A DNA stretch of 64,000 nucleotides from Dolomedes plantarius (GCA_907164885.2 OU015492.1:202782519-202846518); one strand, 5' to 3'. Positions 33,946-45,330 are shown, counted from the first letter of the stretch. Made by a program: numbers and translations. Notes: a model not told the origin generated them from the sequence alone.

Positions 33946-34029
33946 TTAATTGTTTTGCATTAATTGCATACATTGACCGTTGTATTTAATTTGAATGTAC
34001 TCCGTAGCGAAACGCGGGTTTTCAGCTAG
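33326..34029 (+). mobile_element. Helitron-like element H1, copy 2 (complete)
   Basis: It starts TCTACTATATAAACAAG after A (33325) and ends TTTTCAGCTAG before T (34030), the A|TC...CTAG|T arrangement expected of Helitrons, with no target duplication. Near the 5' end are the shared CATACAACGCACAGACC and GGACCTAACGGGCTGAAATT words. Near the 3' end are a TA microsatellite and a terminal hairpin region (CCGTAGCGAAACGCGGG). 704 bp, non-coding, presumably mobilised in trans. Confidence 0.7.
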
Positions 34030-34588
34030 TCTCTTGCATATAAATAGGAATTCAGGTACAACTATGTATCGTCAATGGTACTTACCTTTGATTATGAATC
34101 AAGGAATCAAAATTATTTTGGCCGGCAAATGTGGTAATATGTATCTATTTGCAAAAGGATAATAAACGGCAGAAGCTAATGGTTGTTTTCCAACCCAGAT
34201 GTTTCACGAAATTTAGAGCTTGTATTTAATAAATATCCTGTAAAACAGTCACTCGATGCTTCAAGTCTTGTTATGATAAAACACCTTTCTCACAGGCTAA
34301 AATTCTGTCTAATTTGTGTTTAAGAGCATTGTCGTCTTTCAAGTCTGTTTTTAAAAATTTTCAGTAGATTGACTTGAAATTTGGTTTGTGTGAAAGGAAG
34401 TAAGCTGAGAAACCATAGACTGAAAATTTACTGAAAATAATTTTCAATATATTAAAAATTTAATATATTTAAATAAGATATTGCTAAAGCAATCTAAAAA
34501 CGTCTCAAGCGCATTTCTTTTGCATGCAAGGCAAGTTTTTATTAACGGTACCTGAGACTGAAATTTGATATTCATTGTGAACATACTA
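34030..34588. other. No gene seen
   Basis: AT-rich spacer between the Helitron-like element and the satellite. No coding signal. Confidence 0.35.
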
Positions 34589-35697
34589 TGCATTTTTAAA
34601 GAAAAAAATGTAATAACGTTTTAAATAACGTTTTCTTCTATTCAAAATACTAGCAACTAAGCTTCTGCAGTAATATTTCATACATATTACATTTATATAA
34701 CTTTTATTTAGTGTTGAGAATATATTATGAAGTAAAGCTTTATGCAACGAATATCAGAAAAAGGCAATATGCCTAGGACATTTAAAACGTATAAATGGTG
34801 CATGAAATTTTCAGAACAAATTGTTTTTTTAAAACATTAAATCAAATTCACGTACATAATATTTTTAAAAAAATGCGAAATTTTAGACATAAAACTTCTA
34901 ATCGGATCTCGTAGAAACATAAGCAATTTTTACGTAAATATACTTGTACTAGTTAAATATATATTATATATTAAATTTTCTCCTTTATACATATTGCATT
35001 TATAAAGAAAAAAAATTCATTTAAATAACGGTTTTTCTATTCAAAATACTAGCAACTAATCAGCTGCAGTAATATTCATACATATTACATTTATATGCTA
35101 ACTTTTATTTAGTGTTGAGAATATATTATGAAGTAAAGCTCTATGCAACGAATATCAGAAAAAGCAATATGCCTAGGACATTTAAAACGTATAAATGGTG
35201 CATGAAATTTTCAGAATAAATTGTTTTTTAAAACATTAAATCAATTTCACGTACATAATATTTTTAAAAAAATGCGAAATTTTAGACATAAAACTTCTAA
35301 TCGGATCTCGTAGAAACATAAGCAATTTTTACGTAAATACTTGTACTAGTTAAATATATATTATATATTAAATTTTCTCCTTTATACATATTGCATTTAT
35401 AAAGAAAAAAAATTTCATTTAAATAACGGTTTTTTCTATTCAAAATACTAGCAACTAATCAGCTGCAGTAATATTTCATACATATTACATTTATATATGC
35501 TAACTTTTATTTAGCGTTGAGAATTATTATGAAGTAAAGCTCTATGCAACGAATATCAGAAAAAGCAATATGCCTAGGACATTTAAAACGTATAAATGGT
35601 GCATGAAATTTTCAGAATAAATTTTTTTTAAAACATTAAATCAAATTCACGTACATAATTTTTAAAAAAATGCGAAATTTTAGACATAAAACTTCTA
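34589..35697. repeat. 402-bp tandem repeat (satellite) running into an assembly gap
   Basis: GTGTTGAGAATATA-type words recur at 34711, 35112 and 35514 (spacing 401 and 402). Entire units align, including CTAGCAACTAA, ATGCCTAGGACATTTAAAAC, AAAATGCGAAATTTTAGAC and TTCTAATCGGATCTCGTAGA. About 2.75 units are visible, and the last is cut off by the N run within the AAACTTCTA word. Copies differ mainly by small indels in A/T runs. A longer array probably collapsed at the gap. Confidence 0.9.
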
Positions 35698-36197
35698 NNN
35701 NNNNNNNNNNNNNNNNNNNNNNNNNNNNNNNNNNNNNNNNNNNNNNNNNNNNNNNNNNNNNNNNNNNNNNNNNNNNNNNNNNNNNNNNNNNNNNNNNNNN
35801 NNNNNNNNNNNNNNNNNNNNNNNNNNNNNNNNNNNNNNNNNNNNNNNNNNNNNNNNNNNNNNNNNNNNNNNNNNNNNNNNNNNNNNNNNNNNNNNNNNNN
35901 NNNNNNNNNNNNNNNNNNNNNNNNNNNNNNNNNNNNNNNNNNNNNNNNNNNNNNNNNNNNNNNNNNNNNNNNNNNNNNNNNNNNNNNNNNNNNNNNNNNN
36001 NNNNNNNNNNNNNNNNNNNNNNNNNNNNNNNNNNNNNNNNNNNNNNNNNNNNNNNNNNNNNNNNNNNNNNNNNNNNNNNNNNNNNNNNNNNNNNNNNNNN
36101 NNNNNNNNNNNNNNNNNNNNNNNNNNNNNNNNNNNNNNNNNNNNNNNNNNNNNNNNNNNNNNNNNNNNNNNNNNNNNNNNNNNNNNNNNNNNNNNNN
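35698..36197. other. Assembly gap (500 N)
   Basis: Exactly 500 N, the conventional placeholder for a scaffold gap of unknown size. The apparent 189-aa frame crossing it is meaningless. Confidence 0.99.
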
Positions 36198-36778
36198 GTT
36201 GATTTTACCTCTGCATCTGAATTCCTCTTGTTTATTTGATAACTTGAATGTGAATCTTATTTTATCATTAATTTTACTTTAAAAGAATTTTTAAGTATTG
36301 TCGCATAAAAGTATGATAACGGCCAATTTTCTATTTTCCTTGCTTGTCCCACACATGCACGCACCAATTTTTAAGGCTCTATTCTCACCTATGATTAATT
36401 TTATTTTTAATGGGAAAACTGAAAGATGTATACCATCTTGCTACTTTATTAAAACTCCATTTAATTTCTAACAGAACCTAAAGAACATTTACTGCACTAC
36501 TCACGAATCTCACATCACAATGACTCCTTTCATTTGTACTTATTTTAAACTCGCATTATCCCCTGCTTTTTCATAATGTCATTTCAATCAGTGATATATC
36601 GCAGATCCTTCGAAACTTTTTAACCGGTGTAACTAACCGTATTCTCACTTTAGAGAAGCTGGTAAGGGGATTTTCTGTTTACCAGCCCACTTGCAAGATA
36701 CATCGGTTAATGAAGCTAAAATAAAGCAGGAAATATAAGCGGAAAAATAAAATCCAGAAGACGGAATTTAGATTTCCC
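36198..36778. other. No gene seen on the far side of the gap
   Basis: No satellite unit is recognisable here, so the array ends inside the gap. This stretch may be an eroded upstream part of the Penelope-like element that follows, but no reverse transcriptase motif was recognised. Confidence 0.3.
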
Positions 36779-37172
36779 TCCCCTCCTACGAATACTCCAA
36801 TACCTGAATTTCGTAAGTGGGTCGTTTATGGCATATGTTGCGGTAATTGTAATTTGTCCTACATTGGTCAAACTAAATTCGGCTTTGACACTCTCATCAA
36901 AAAGTATTTTAGATATATTAATAATTTTAGATATATTAATAATGATATATTAATAAATTAGATATATTAATAATCAAGAATTATTGAATTCAATGATAGT
37001 CAAACACTTCTGGGGATGCGGACATAAATTTGAGTTTTCTGACGCAAAAATTCTTTATCCTACTAACTCCGAGACTGAATTAGATTTTCAAGAAAACTTT
37101 GTTTTTTTTTATAATTATTCTTCTATTTTGGCCAATCATATGTCTACGTTATCTTTTTCTACTTCTAGGAAA
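36779..37172 (+). pseudogene. Penelope-like element fragment with GIY-YIG endonuclease domain
   Basis: One frame reads FRKWVVYGICCGNCNLSYIG followed by QTKFGFDTLIKK (36809-36904), containing the paired motifs of a GIY-YIG nuclease (VYGI, SYIG). A second frame from 36984 reads VKHFWGCGHKFEFSDAKILY followed by PTNSETELDFQENF, resembling the conserved CGHxFxF...AKIL region downstream in Penelope-like elements. Between them a local expansion of TTAGATATATTAATAA-type words (36909-36974) destroys the frame. The reverse transcriptase that should precede is not visible and may lie in the gap or be deleted. Confidence 0.6.
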
Positions 37173-37929
37173 TAACATATTTCCTAGATAATAGTAAATT
37201 TATTCTCCTGCCACTCCTTCATCTTTCTAATCATTTATCATTATTCCTTTATTTCAGTTCCATTTCATTGAGTTTCTGTTTTCCAGCCTTTCTCCCCAAT
37301 TCCCCACTTTGTTTTTTTCCTCGTTAATGCGCATGTCCCCTGTGTGGGCCATAAAAATTTCTTCCCCCCCTTTGTTTCCCTCTTTCAAGCGTTTCCCTTT
37401 TCCGTGACCGCTTTCTTTTCGCCACCAGTCAACGACGTTCTTCTGTATTTTATGGTTTTTTCCTTTGTTTATATCAAACGGTCTGTTGACCCTTGCATTT
37501 GGGAATTCCATAGAGAAACCCCACAAAAGGCTCTTCGGCCCAATGATGAACTATTAATCAGATTGAAAACTAGTAACCACCCACCTATTTTATAGTTGGA
37601 TATAAAGGGACTGTGTGCTCCCTCTGTTTTCACCCCTAGATTGTCCTTGCTCCGTTAGGAGTTTAAATCCGAACCGTTTCTGTTCTTCCATTTATTGTGT
37701 CTAAAAGGTTAGAACGCAACAGCTTTACTCCCTCATGATATGGCCCATCCGTTTATTTCCCAACGTGAAAAAAAAAATGGGAAAATTGAGAATTTTCTGC
37801 CCTCTGTCTTTTACTTGACCTTTTCAGATGGTTGTTGAATACTGACAACAACAGCCGTGTAAAGCGCTCATCACTAGGAATTTTTGTTAATTCCACTTCC
37901 AATAATACATTCATTTCTTATTTTTTTTC
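37173..37929. other. Pyrimidine-rich tail region, no gene recognised
   Basis: Pyrimidine-rich sequence follows the Penelope-like fragment and may be its 3' untranslated part. Frames of 83-90 aa on both strands show no recognisable features. Confidence 0.3.
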
Positions 37930-38338
37930 ATTCCTACTATTAGTTCACACTCTCCCTATATATATCTTGTTCAAATTTTCAATCGTTAATAAAATACTTT
38001 TATCATCCACTCAAGTTCAAATACATTGTTTTAAACTTGTAGTGGATGACACTTATGTTAATTACAGTATTTTCAAAATATTAATTCATTAATTAAATTT
38101 AATTAATCGATTTTAGTTTTAGACCTAGAGCGTCTCTTGCTCTTGAATAGTATTTCCCGCTTCTTGCTGTGTAAACGGTAGCACTGCGGTAGCGCGGCTC
38201 CTCCGTCCTGTAGGTTGGGTGATCGAATCCCTAACCTGACAAGTTTTTCTCTCTCTTTCCCCCCCCCTCCTAATCTCGCACAGTAGCAAGTTCTGGCAGG
38301 CAATCCCTTTTGTTCAATTCCTACTATTAGTTCACACT
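37930..38338 (+). mobile_element. tRNA-like (SINE-like) sequence between 22-bp direct repeats
   Basis: ATTCCTACTATTAGTTCACA plus two more bases occurs at 37930-37951 and exactly again at 38317-38338. Near the downstream copy is a tRNA-like segment (about 38165-38235) with GGTAGCACTGCGGTAGCGCGG upstream (box-A region, written here to 21 bases' neighbourhood only by position 38177-38196) and a box-B-like GATCGAATCCC at 38221-38231, then a pyrimidine-rich tail. This could be a retroposed SINE with a long target duplication, but the 5' 210 bases are AT-rich and unrelated to tRNA, so the unit is not a simple SINE. Confidence 0.4.
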
Positions 38339-39383
38339 GAAATTTTTCTTTGTAGACCTAAGTAGGAATTGACTTTAATTTTTTTTTTATATATTACTTG
38401 TTATCCACACAGTCGGTAAGTTTTAATTCTTTGCAATGTCATATTGCTTTGGCCGATCCTCTCTAGCATCCCCCATGAACTTCACCCTAATCCTCGAGCA
38501 GAAGGTATCGGAAACTTTAACAGTTAAAGAGTTTTTTCCTGTACATGTTTATTACGCATTAAAAACCTGGAGAAAAATGAGTAAACATATAGAGGATGCA
38601 TCGGTATTTATATCTCGCTATAACAAGGGGATTCTCAAATTTATGGGGAAATTTTCAGTTGTAAAGAATTTTAATCTCACTTACAAATATTTGCCTTTAA
38701 TTCTTGAATAAGAATTCATGTAAAGCATTATATTTTCCCTGTGCTCTAAAAAATATAGTGCTGTAGAAAATACGTCTTATTATTGTTAAAAAAAAAACCT
38801 GTCAAGGTCAGATCTCAAGTCCTATCAGCCGTCAAAGACAGAGATTTTGAGAGGCATTTCTAATTTCGTGGCTGCGCAAGTGCGAAGCATCAATCGGGAA
38901 TGAAGCAACGGGGCTTAAGATGTACGGGGTTGGAAAATGTAGAGTGTGTTCTGTCATGTATGTGAAAGCATAACAAGTTATAATTTACTATTTAAATAGG
39001 TTTATAGTAAGCTGCCTCGTCCCTCCAATCCGGATTACACTTTACTTTACAACATCAGAGTGCCCCTGGGATTGATAATAATATATATACCGTCTGCTCA
39101 ATGCTCTGCTGGTGGGAATAAAGAATGTGCTAGTAAAGAATTTGCCATCTAAATGCATACGCTCTTAGTTTATGAAAGTAGATAAGTAAGTACTTTATAA
39201 AGGTCAGGATATGCATTCCTTGTTACTAGATATAGGTACCTGTCAACTTATTTGTAGAAGATATGCTTCTCTAGCGTGCCCTCATAAATAGTAGCATGCC
39301 AGTTTAATTCTTCTAAGAGTCTTTTAGCTCAAATTTAAACAGATGAAACATCTAATAATTAGATTCTTTAAGAGAAATAGTTA
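38339..39383. other. No gene recognised
   Basis: A 91-aa plus frame (38436-38711) lacks recognisable motifs and has no splice or repeat support. The rest is AT-rich. Confidence 0.35.
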
Positions 39384-39839
39384 CAGCTGCTCGTTTGAGG
39401 TAGAATTATACTGGGCTCTAGAACAGATCTGGATGTTCAAATCGGAACCATGAACGGCCACATTTATGGGGACATAATTCTGGAACATCATGTAAGTTTG
39501 TTTAGGGGTGCCATAGGCGCAGAATTTGTGTTTATGGATGACAACGCCCGTCCTCACCGAGCAAACATCGTAAACGAATGCCTTCAATCTGAGAATATCA
39601 CCCGTATGGAATGGCCAGCATTCTCATCTGACTTGAATCCGATAGAGCATGTGTGGGACATGCTTGGCCGACGAGTTGCAGCCCGTCAACCACCTCCTAC
39701 ATGTGTACCGGAACTTGGGAGAGCATTGCTTGCTAAGTGGAGTAATCTTTCCCAAGATCAGCTCGATAATTTGATACTCAGCATGCCTAGACGTTGTACG
39801 GACTGTATTTCATCGCATGGGAGACATACAATGTATTAA
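39384..39839 (+). pseudogene. Tc1-like transposase, C-terminal half
   Basis: The frame reads from a TGA where Trp is expected (about 39393) through SRTDLDVQIGTMNGHIYGD to a stop at 39837-39839. VFMDDNARPHRA carries the second catalytic Asp and SSDLNPIEHVW the catalytic Glu, with 34 residues between them, the DD34E signature of Tc1. The tail LDNLILSMPRRCTDCI is typical of this family's C-terminus. The first catalytic Asp and the DNA-binding domain are missing, so it is inactive. The continuous frame from 39450 (129 aa) suggests relatively recent decay. Confidence 0.85.
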
Positions 39840-40087
39840 CCATCATACCAACCATGTAATATTAAGTTTTTTGTAAAGGAGATATTTTTTACAATTGTTT
39901 CAGGGAGCGAAAATCGTAGTTTTTATGAATGGTATCATACATACACCATCTTTTTTGTTCTTTATCTTTTGTTTAATAAATGGGCTTTATGAATACCTTT
40001 ATTTTGTTTTATGGGTACCTTATTTTGGTTTGTTTCTGTACTTTAGTTGCCGGAGCTGGCATTATCCTTAATTTATGGACATGAGTG
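39384..40087 (+). mobile_element. 5'-truncated Tc1-like transposon
   Basis: The 3' part of a Tc1-family element: transposase C-terminal half, then a terminal region ending at 40087 before TA. Its outermost bases read CACTCATGTCCATAAATTAA on the other strand, a typical Tc1 end. No matching left inverted repeat was found, so the 5' half has been lost. Confidence 0.75.
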
Positions 40088-40930
40088 TATTTTCCTTTTA
40101 GACATGTCACGTACTTTAAGTAAGGGTGAATCAGAATATATACTTTAAGAGCTCCCTGGTTTCGGTTAATATCTCTAAAATTTATTCAAAATAAAATCCT
40201 TTAGCGCAAATTGGAGTTTAATGCTTTTGGTCAAATATAAGTGCACTCCTTTATTACTTCTAAGACTATATACATTTTTATGCCCTTGATTTTTCCATTT
40301 AGATTTCACATCCCTAAAGTAACTTTTCCTCGATGTTTAATCTGACTTTTTTCATGAATTACTCATTATAAGCGACTAAAAAAATAAGAAAGAATGAACC
40401 TGTTTCGCAGATGATAATGATATTTACCTTATTCTACCGAGAAAAAGATTTAAAAGCGCTCTGAGGAGACTGGTGACGCTTGAAAACGATGTGATAGGCT
40501 GCTATTCAGTTTCGAAAGCACTGATGTCTTCGATCGATCGATCATTGCTCTCTATTATCAATTACTCAATGAGCTTCCTTTCTCTTTCATGCAAATAGGC
40601 ATAGAGCATTCTAGCTTGACAAAAGCTTAATAAAGAGCGAGAAATAAGGACCCTCTTTTACTGGGGTACCTCTTCATAATGGCCAGAAGTTCTGGTGGCG
40701 CCAAGAACTTTCTTTACAAGATGAATACGATATTCTTTAGGAATGTTTGGCTAATCAAAGCAATCTCGCCTTGGGAGGGTATAGAAAACTGTATAAATAT
40801 ATCTGACAAACTTTGATTCTATTAGAAAAAGGGGAATGGATTTTTTTAAGAAAACCTCTGAAAATCTTTTAAAAACCATTAACTTTAATTATAATTAATG
40901 AAAATCAGATGGCATTTAAAATAAATTTTG
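40088..40930. other. No gene seen
   Basis: AT-rich. A CGATCGATCGATC run lies near 40530. No coding signal. Confidence 0.35.
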
Positions 40931-40938
40931 GATTCATC

Positions 40939-41422
40939 CAGGGCCTGATTTAGAAAATTCTGGACTAAAGGCACTACTCAGAATGGGGGCCCCCTAACAC
41001 TGATTTGGGCATAAAATTTCCAAAATTGACACACAAAAAAAATAATCATCAATCATTGTGAAAGTACCGTTTTACCAAGAACTGGCTATTTGAAGCGTAG
41101 AAGCCTAGAACGTTATCAAATAACAAAGAGCAATACAACATATTAACTTTATCATTAAAACACCAATACAATGCAATCAAAAAACTTATTAATCCCTTAT
41201 ATACACTATAACATACATATGATGAACTATACATATATGCTGAACCAATCAATCAAATTTGAAAGGATACATAAAAAAATTGCTATTAAAAAAGGTTAAA
41301 TTAAAAAAAAAATTGAATCAGGAATTTTTTTCTTTTTTTCCTTTTAAAATATTTTTTTTTTTTTGGGGGGGTGGGGTGCCCTAGGCCCAGGCCTACCGAT
41401 CCTAATGCAAAATCAGGGCCTG
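40939..41422 (-). mobile_element. hAT-type MITE, CAGGGCC family, copy 2
   Basis: It begins CAGGGCCTGATTTAG and ends AAATCAGGGCCTG, with perfect 8-bp duplications GATTCATC (40931-40938 and 41423-41430). It aligns in reverse orientation with 10953-11439 (TCAGTGTTAGGGGGC, TTTGTTATTTGATAACG and ATACATATGATAAA regions). The small minus frame inside is not a gene. Confidence 0.85.
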
Positions 41423-41430
41423 GATTCATC

Positions 41431-42654
41431 TGACTAAATTATTTTTTAATGTAATCATTTTGGAAATCATTATATTATCTCAGAACTTTTTAATCCAGTT
41501 TTTGAAATCCTGATATGATATTGGTGAGAAATAGAACTCCACAATGGCTTAGAAGTTAATGATCCCAATGATTAGAGTTATAGATGTTTATCTTCATTCT
41601 ATCGTTCCAAAGTTTTAAAGAGCTACCTGCAGTGGTCAGTCAAAATTGCCGACTCATGATATCTCTTCTCGTGCCTGCTTTGGCATAAATCAGAGTAAAT
41701 TGGAATGGGCTTGAAATCAGAATAATTAATACGTTCCATTACTAATCAGTAGAGGACTACTTTACCGAAAATTACATTTCCTCTCTTTCACCTACTCTAT
41801 CCCCGCACTCGATCGAACACCTTGGTAGTTTTATACGCGGCGTACGGAATCCAGCAAGCGTTTAAGTTCTAGAATTCGTCTTGTTTCAAATTAAGGGCTC
41901 AAAGTCCTTCTAGGCGAGGAGAAAACAATGGATGATGAGAACGTTTCAAAACGCGGTTCATTAAAACTTAGCAGGCATTCATTAAATTAATGAAGGCACG
42001 CAGCTATTAATTATGAATGTTTCACCGTGTTTAACAGCAAATGTTCTTGCAAAGGAGGAATTGCGCCAAAGGCGTGGTAACAGCTTTTATTTCATCAAAT
42101 GATATATTGTTTACAACAGGACGTTGCCATTATTTTTCTGAATTTCATAAAAATAAATGCAGAAATGCAGGATAAAAAATGAATTGGCAGTTTGAAGAAG
42201 GGAACAAACGCCAAAAAATTGAAATTAATTTTTTGGGGTTAAAATGTTGTTTACATATAGACCCTCCTTGTAAGCTGTAAAGGAGGAAAAAAAAACTCAC
42301 ATCCTGGTGTAATCGGGCCTATCAATATTTATCAGTTTGAAGAAGGGAACATATCCCGGTTTTGTTTCCTTCTTCAAACTATTGATACCGTGCTTGACCA
42401 GACTGTCGCTGTTGTCGCGCTCTTTTACAGCTGGTATTTCCATCTGCTGTTCTGTTATTTCTTTAGCCTTTTGTTTGTAGCTCATCACAGTTTTATTTTT
42501 TTTTTTGTTTAATCAACGAAGACTGCATTTACACGGTAATCCTCTTTTAAATGATCTGTGAAAACTGTAGTAGTTTTAAAAACATGTTAGTTTAGTCTAT
42601 CTAATATGATGTCATGTTTTTTTTTTGTTTTGGCCTAATGTATTGTGACTGCTA
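41431..42654. other. No gene recognised; short TAAT-rich patch
   Basis: 41978-41994 is the palindrome TTCATTAAATTAATGAA with further TAAT cores to 42030. The word AGTTTGAAGAAGGGAACA occurs at about 42188 and 42334 and partly inverted near 42364. A 63-aa minus frame at 42488-42297 has no recognisable identity. Confidence 0.35.
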
Positions 42655-43196
42655 ATGTATTGTGACAAACAATAGATGAGCTGCATTCTAGTAAAAGTGT
42701 TTAAAACTGATACATAATTTCACAGTATTGTTTGTTTTGAATTAAAAATAAGGTTTTTTTCTACCGAATTTGACGTTTTCATTTATTTTTATTCCAAATT
42801 TTATTTATGTTAATAAATATTTGTGCAATTTTTATATAAAATTTTGAAAAGTTGTGGGTCCGTATTATAGTCGAATTTTAATTTTTTCGCGCAAAATCAA
42901 GCCTGCGTATTATACACGTGTTCGTATTATAGTCAAGATTTTACGGTAGATAAGAAAATTTGGTCACTCGAATGATACCTCACGTTGCATTCAAATATAA
43001 TAAATAAATACTAAATATTGAAATTAGTCACTAAAAATAGTCACTAAATATTGAAAAGTTATGGGTCCGTATTATAGACGAATTTTAATTTTTTTCGCGC
43101 AAATCAAGCATGCGTATTATACACGTGTGCGTATTATAGTCAAGATTTTACGGTAGATAAGAAAATTTGGTCACTCGAATGATACCTCACGTTGCT
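42655..43196. repeat. About 206-bp tandem duplication related to the 28103 element
   Basis: The block GTCCGTATTATAG...TCGCGCAAA...GCGTATTATACACGTGT and then TCAAGATTTTACGGTAGATA followed by CACTCGAATGATACCTCACG occurs twice (about 42838-42986 and 43044-43196). Upstream (42660-42780) the CAAACAATAG...TTGTTTGTTTTGAATT region matches the middle of the candidate MITE at 28103-28433. Confidence 0.7.
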
Positions 43197-43989
43197 TGGC
43201 AAGTCTTCCATGTTCGAATGTTGATAATGTGTGCAAAAAACACTATGTATGTAGTACTCCAAAGTTTAACCAACGCTATTTAGGCATATGAATGTTATAG
43301 ATTTTCACATATTAGAAGAGAGCATTTTACCCTGAAGTTGAATTAAAAAAAAATTTTGAAAATCTAACCCCATAGCAAATACTTTCTATCTAAACTTTCC
43401 CCCGAATATAGATCTTATATGGGTTTCTATATGGGTATGCCCTTTGGGTAAAGAAAGAACTATTTTTAATTATATTATTTATAAATATAAATAAAAATAG
43501 TTCTTATATTTTTAATTATATTAATTATATTATTTATAGTGGAAAGTACTAAATAAATATCTCACGTATAAATCAATTTTTATGACCACATTAATGCATA
43601 CATTTGACTTTAAATAAAAAAAAGCATAATCGTAGCTGTTGGTTTAGCGGACCGAATGATTTTCTTAACTCCACCCCCATCCAAGGAAAATAAAATTCGT
43701 GCTACATTGAACCTCTGTAAAATAATATCAAAGTCGCAAATCATTTGATTTTTGTAAAGAGAAAAAAAAAATATAAGATTGAAATTTTTATTTTCAATAT
43801 CGTGTTACACGAGGAGAAATATATTCTTCTTCAATAAAATTTAGAGGTGATATGTATTATCAATTCTATTATTATCTCTAGAGGTCTAATATTCCGCCAC
43901 ATTCTTTTATGGCTTGAACATTAGCGCCAGCTTTGCACTCAAGACAGGTGATAGTAGTAAATAAATTGTACATCTACGTAACATTTCCC
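43197..43989. other. No gene seen
   Basis: AT-rich with local duplications of TTATATTATTTATA words near 43460-43540. Confidence 0.35.
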
Positions 43990-44345
43990 GGGGAAAAAAT
44001 TTTAAAAAAAAGGCTCGGGAGCTATGTCATTCCAAGGTTGTGCAGGCTTCAACCAGGATTCTCTATGGAGACCATGTTTTAATTTTTCCTCTTTTTATCC
44101 CTTTACCAGCAAACCTCTGCTTCTTTCACGTGACAGGTACTCCGATACCGAACCGCTCCAGGATGGAATGTCGCAATAAGTTTGTTCCGGGGAAAGACCG
44201 GGTCCGGGTTTATCCGGGCCTCGAATCCCGGGGTCCCTTCCGAAAATATCCAACCCTCGAAACGGCCTTGACCGGGGTCTTCCTCCCCGGTCCAATCGAT
44301 GACGCCACTCCGGGAAAACTAGACGGCAGGAGGGGGTCTAGCGGC
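43990..44345. other. CpG-rich island, function unknown
   Basis: Dense CCGG/CCCGG content (CCGGGTCCGGGTTTATCCGG, TCGAATCCCGGGGTCCC, GACCGGGGTCTTCCTCCCCGG) stands out strongly from the flanks. A 192-aa plus frame (44040-44618) and 110/66-aa minus frames overlap here, showing that the lack of stops is compositional. Short inverted CCGGG/CCCGG words could form hairpins. It may be a promoter-proximal region, an exon or a GC-rich repeat; no domain or splice signal supports one choice. Confidence 0.35.
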
Positions 44346-44727
44346 AACCGGAGAAATGACTCCAATAACCAGCAGCAAAAGATACAGTTGAAATTGATGC
44401 GCCGTAACAAAGTCGAAAGCGAAAAGATTTTTTTAAAAAATAATAAATCGAGGTCTCCTGACGCGATGGGCTCGAGTGAGATTATTTTCGGTTCAAAAAA
44501 AAACTTTTTTTTCTTTTCGCTGCAGAATTCGGCGGCACGCACGTTACAGACGATTCGATTGGAAGTAGTTCATGCGTGGAGCAAATATGATTTTTTTTTC
44601 TTACCCATCACTTTATAATACTGTTTTAATAATCATAATTCTGTTACGAGTAATGTAAATTTCGGAGGAGAAATCTATTTTTAATGTTTTTACTGGCTAC
44701 TTGAATATTCAGTAGGTCCCCCTTTAA

Positions 44728-45294
44728 TCTATATATATAAAACAGTTCCGTAACTGACTCACTGACTGACATACAACGCACAGACCAAACCGCTGGACCT
44801 AAAAGGCTGAAATTTTGCATGGAGATTTTTCTTATGGTGTAGGGGTGCACTAAGAGAGATTTTTGAAAAATTCTTCTTAGATTTTTTTAAAATTAAATTT
44901 TTAAGCTGTTTTAGTAACTTTTTTTTAAGTTTGCATTTAAAATAATAATTTGAGGGTTATAAAATTTATATCGCGAGAAAGATCATAAAAATTCCTTTAA
45001 AATGAGATCTTTTTCGAATCTTTACCTCTATTTTCTGATTTTTGGTGAATTTTTAAAGATTAATTTTTAGAATTTAATTTATTAAATGCTGATCACGTGA
45101 TTTCATTTTCTGGTACTTTAAATAAATTTATCGTCACGTGCATAACAACTAAATAGACAAAAAAAATATTTTTTTCTTGCTAATACGGCAGACGATTGGA
45201 CATTATTTTGTCTATAAAAATATACCTTACGATTTTTTTATAAATATATATTTTTTTTTCTACATCAATTGTATATATTGATCGTCGTATTTAT

Positions 45295-45330
<36 letters not shown>

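Noticed and set aside
34589..35697. Segmental duplication by misassembly
   Set aside because: Units differ by several indels and substitutions, so they are not simple assembly copies, although total copy number remains uncertain.
35670..36239. 189-aa open frame
   Set aside because: It spans the 500-N gap; all its internal residues are unknown.
44040..44618. 192-aa plus frame as a gene
   Set aside because: It overlaps open minus frames, has no recognisable domain, and its length is explained by local GC richness.
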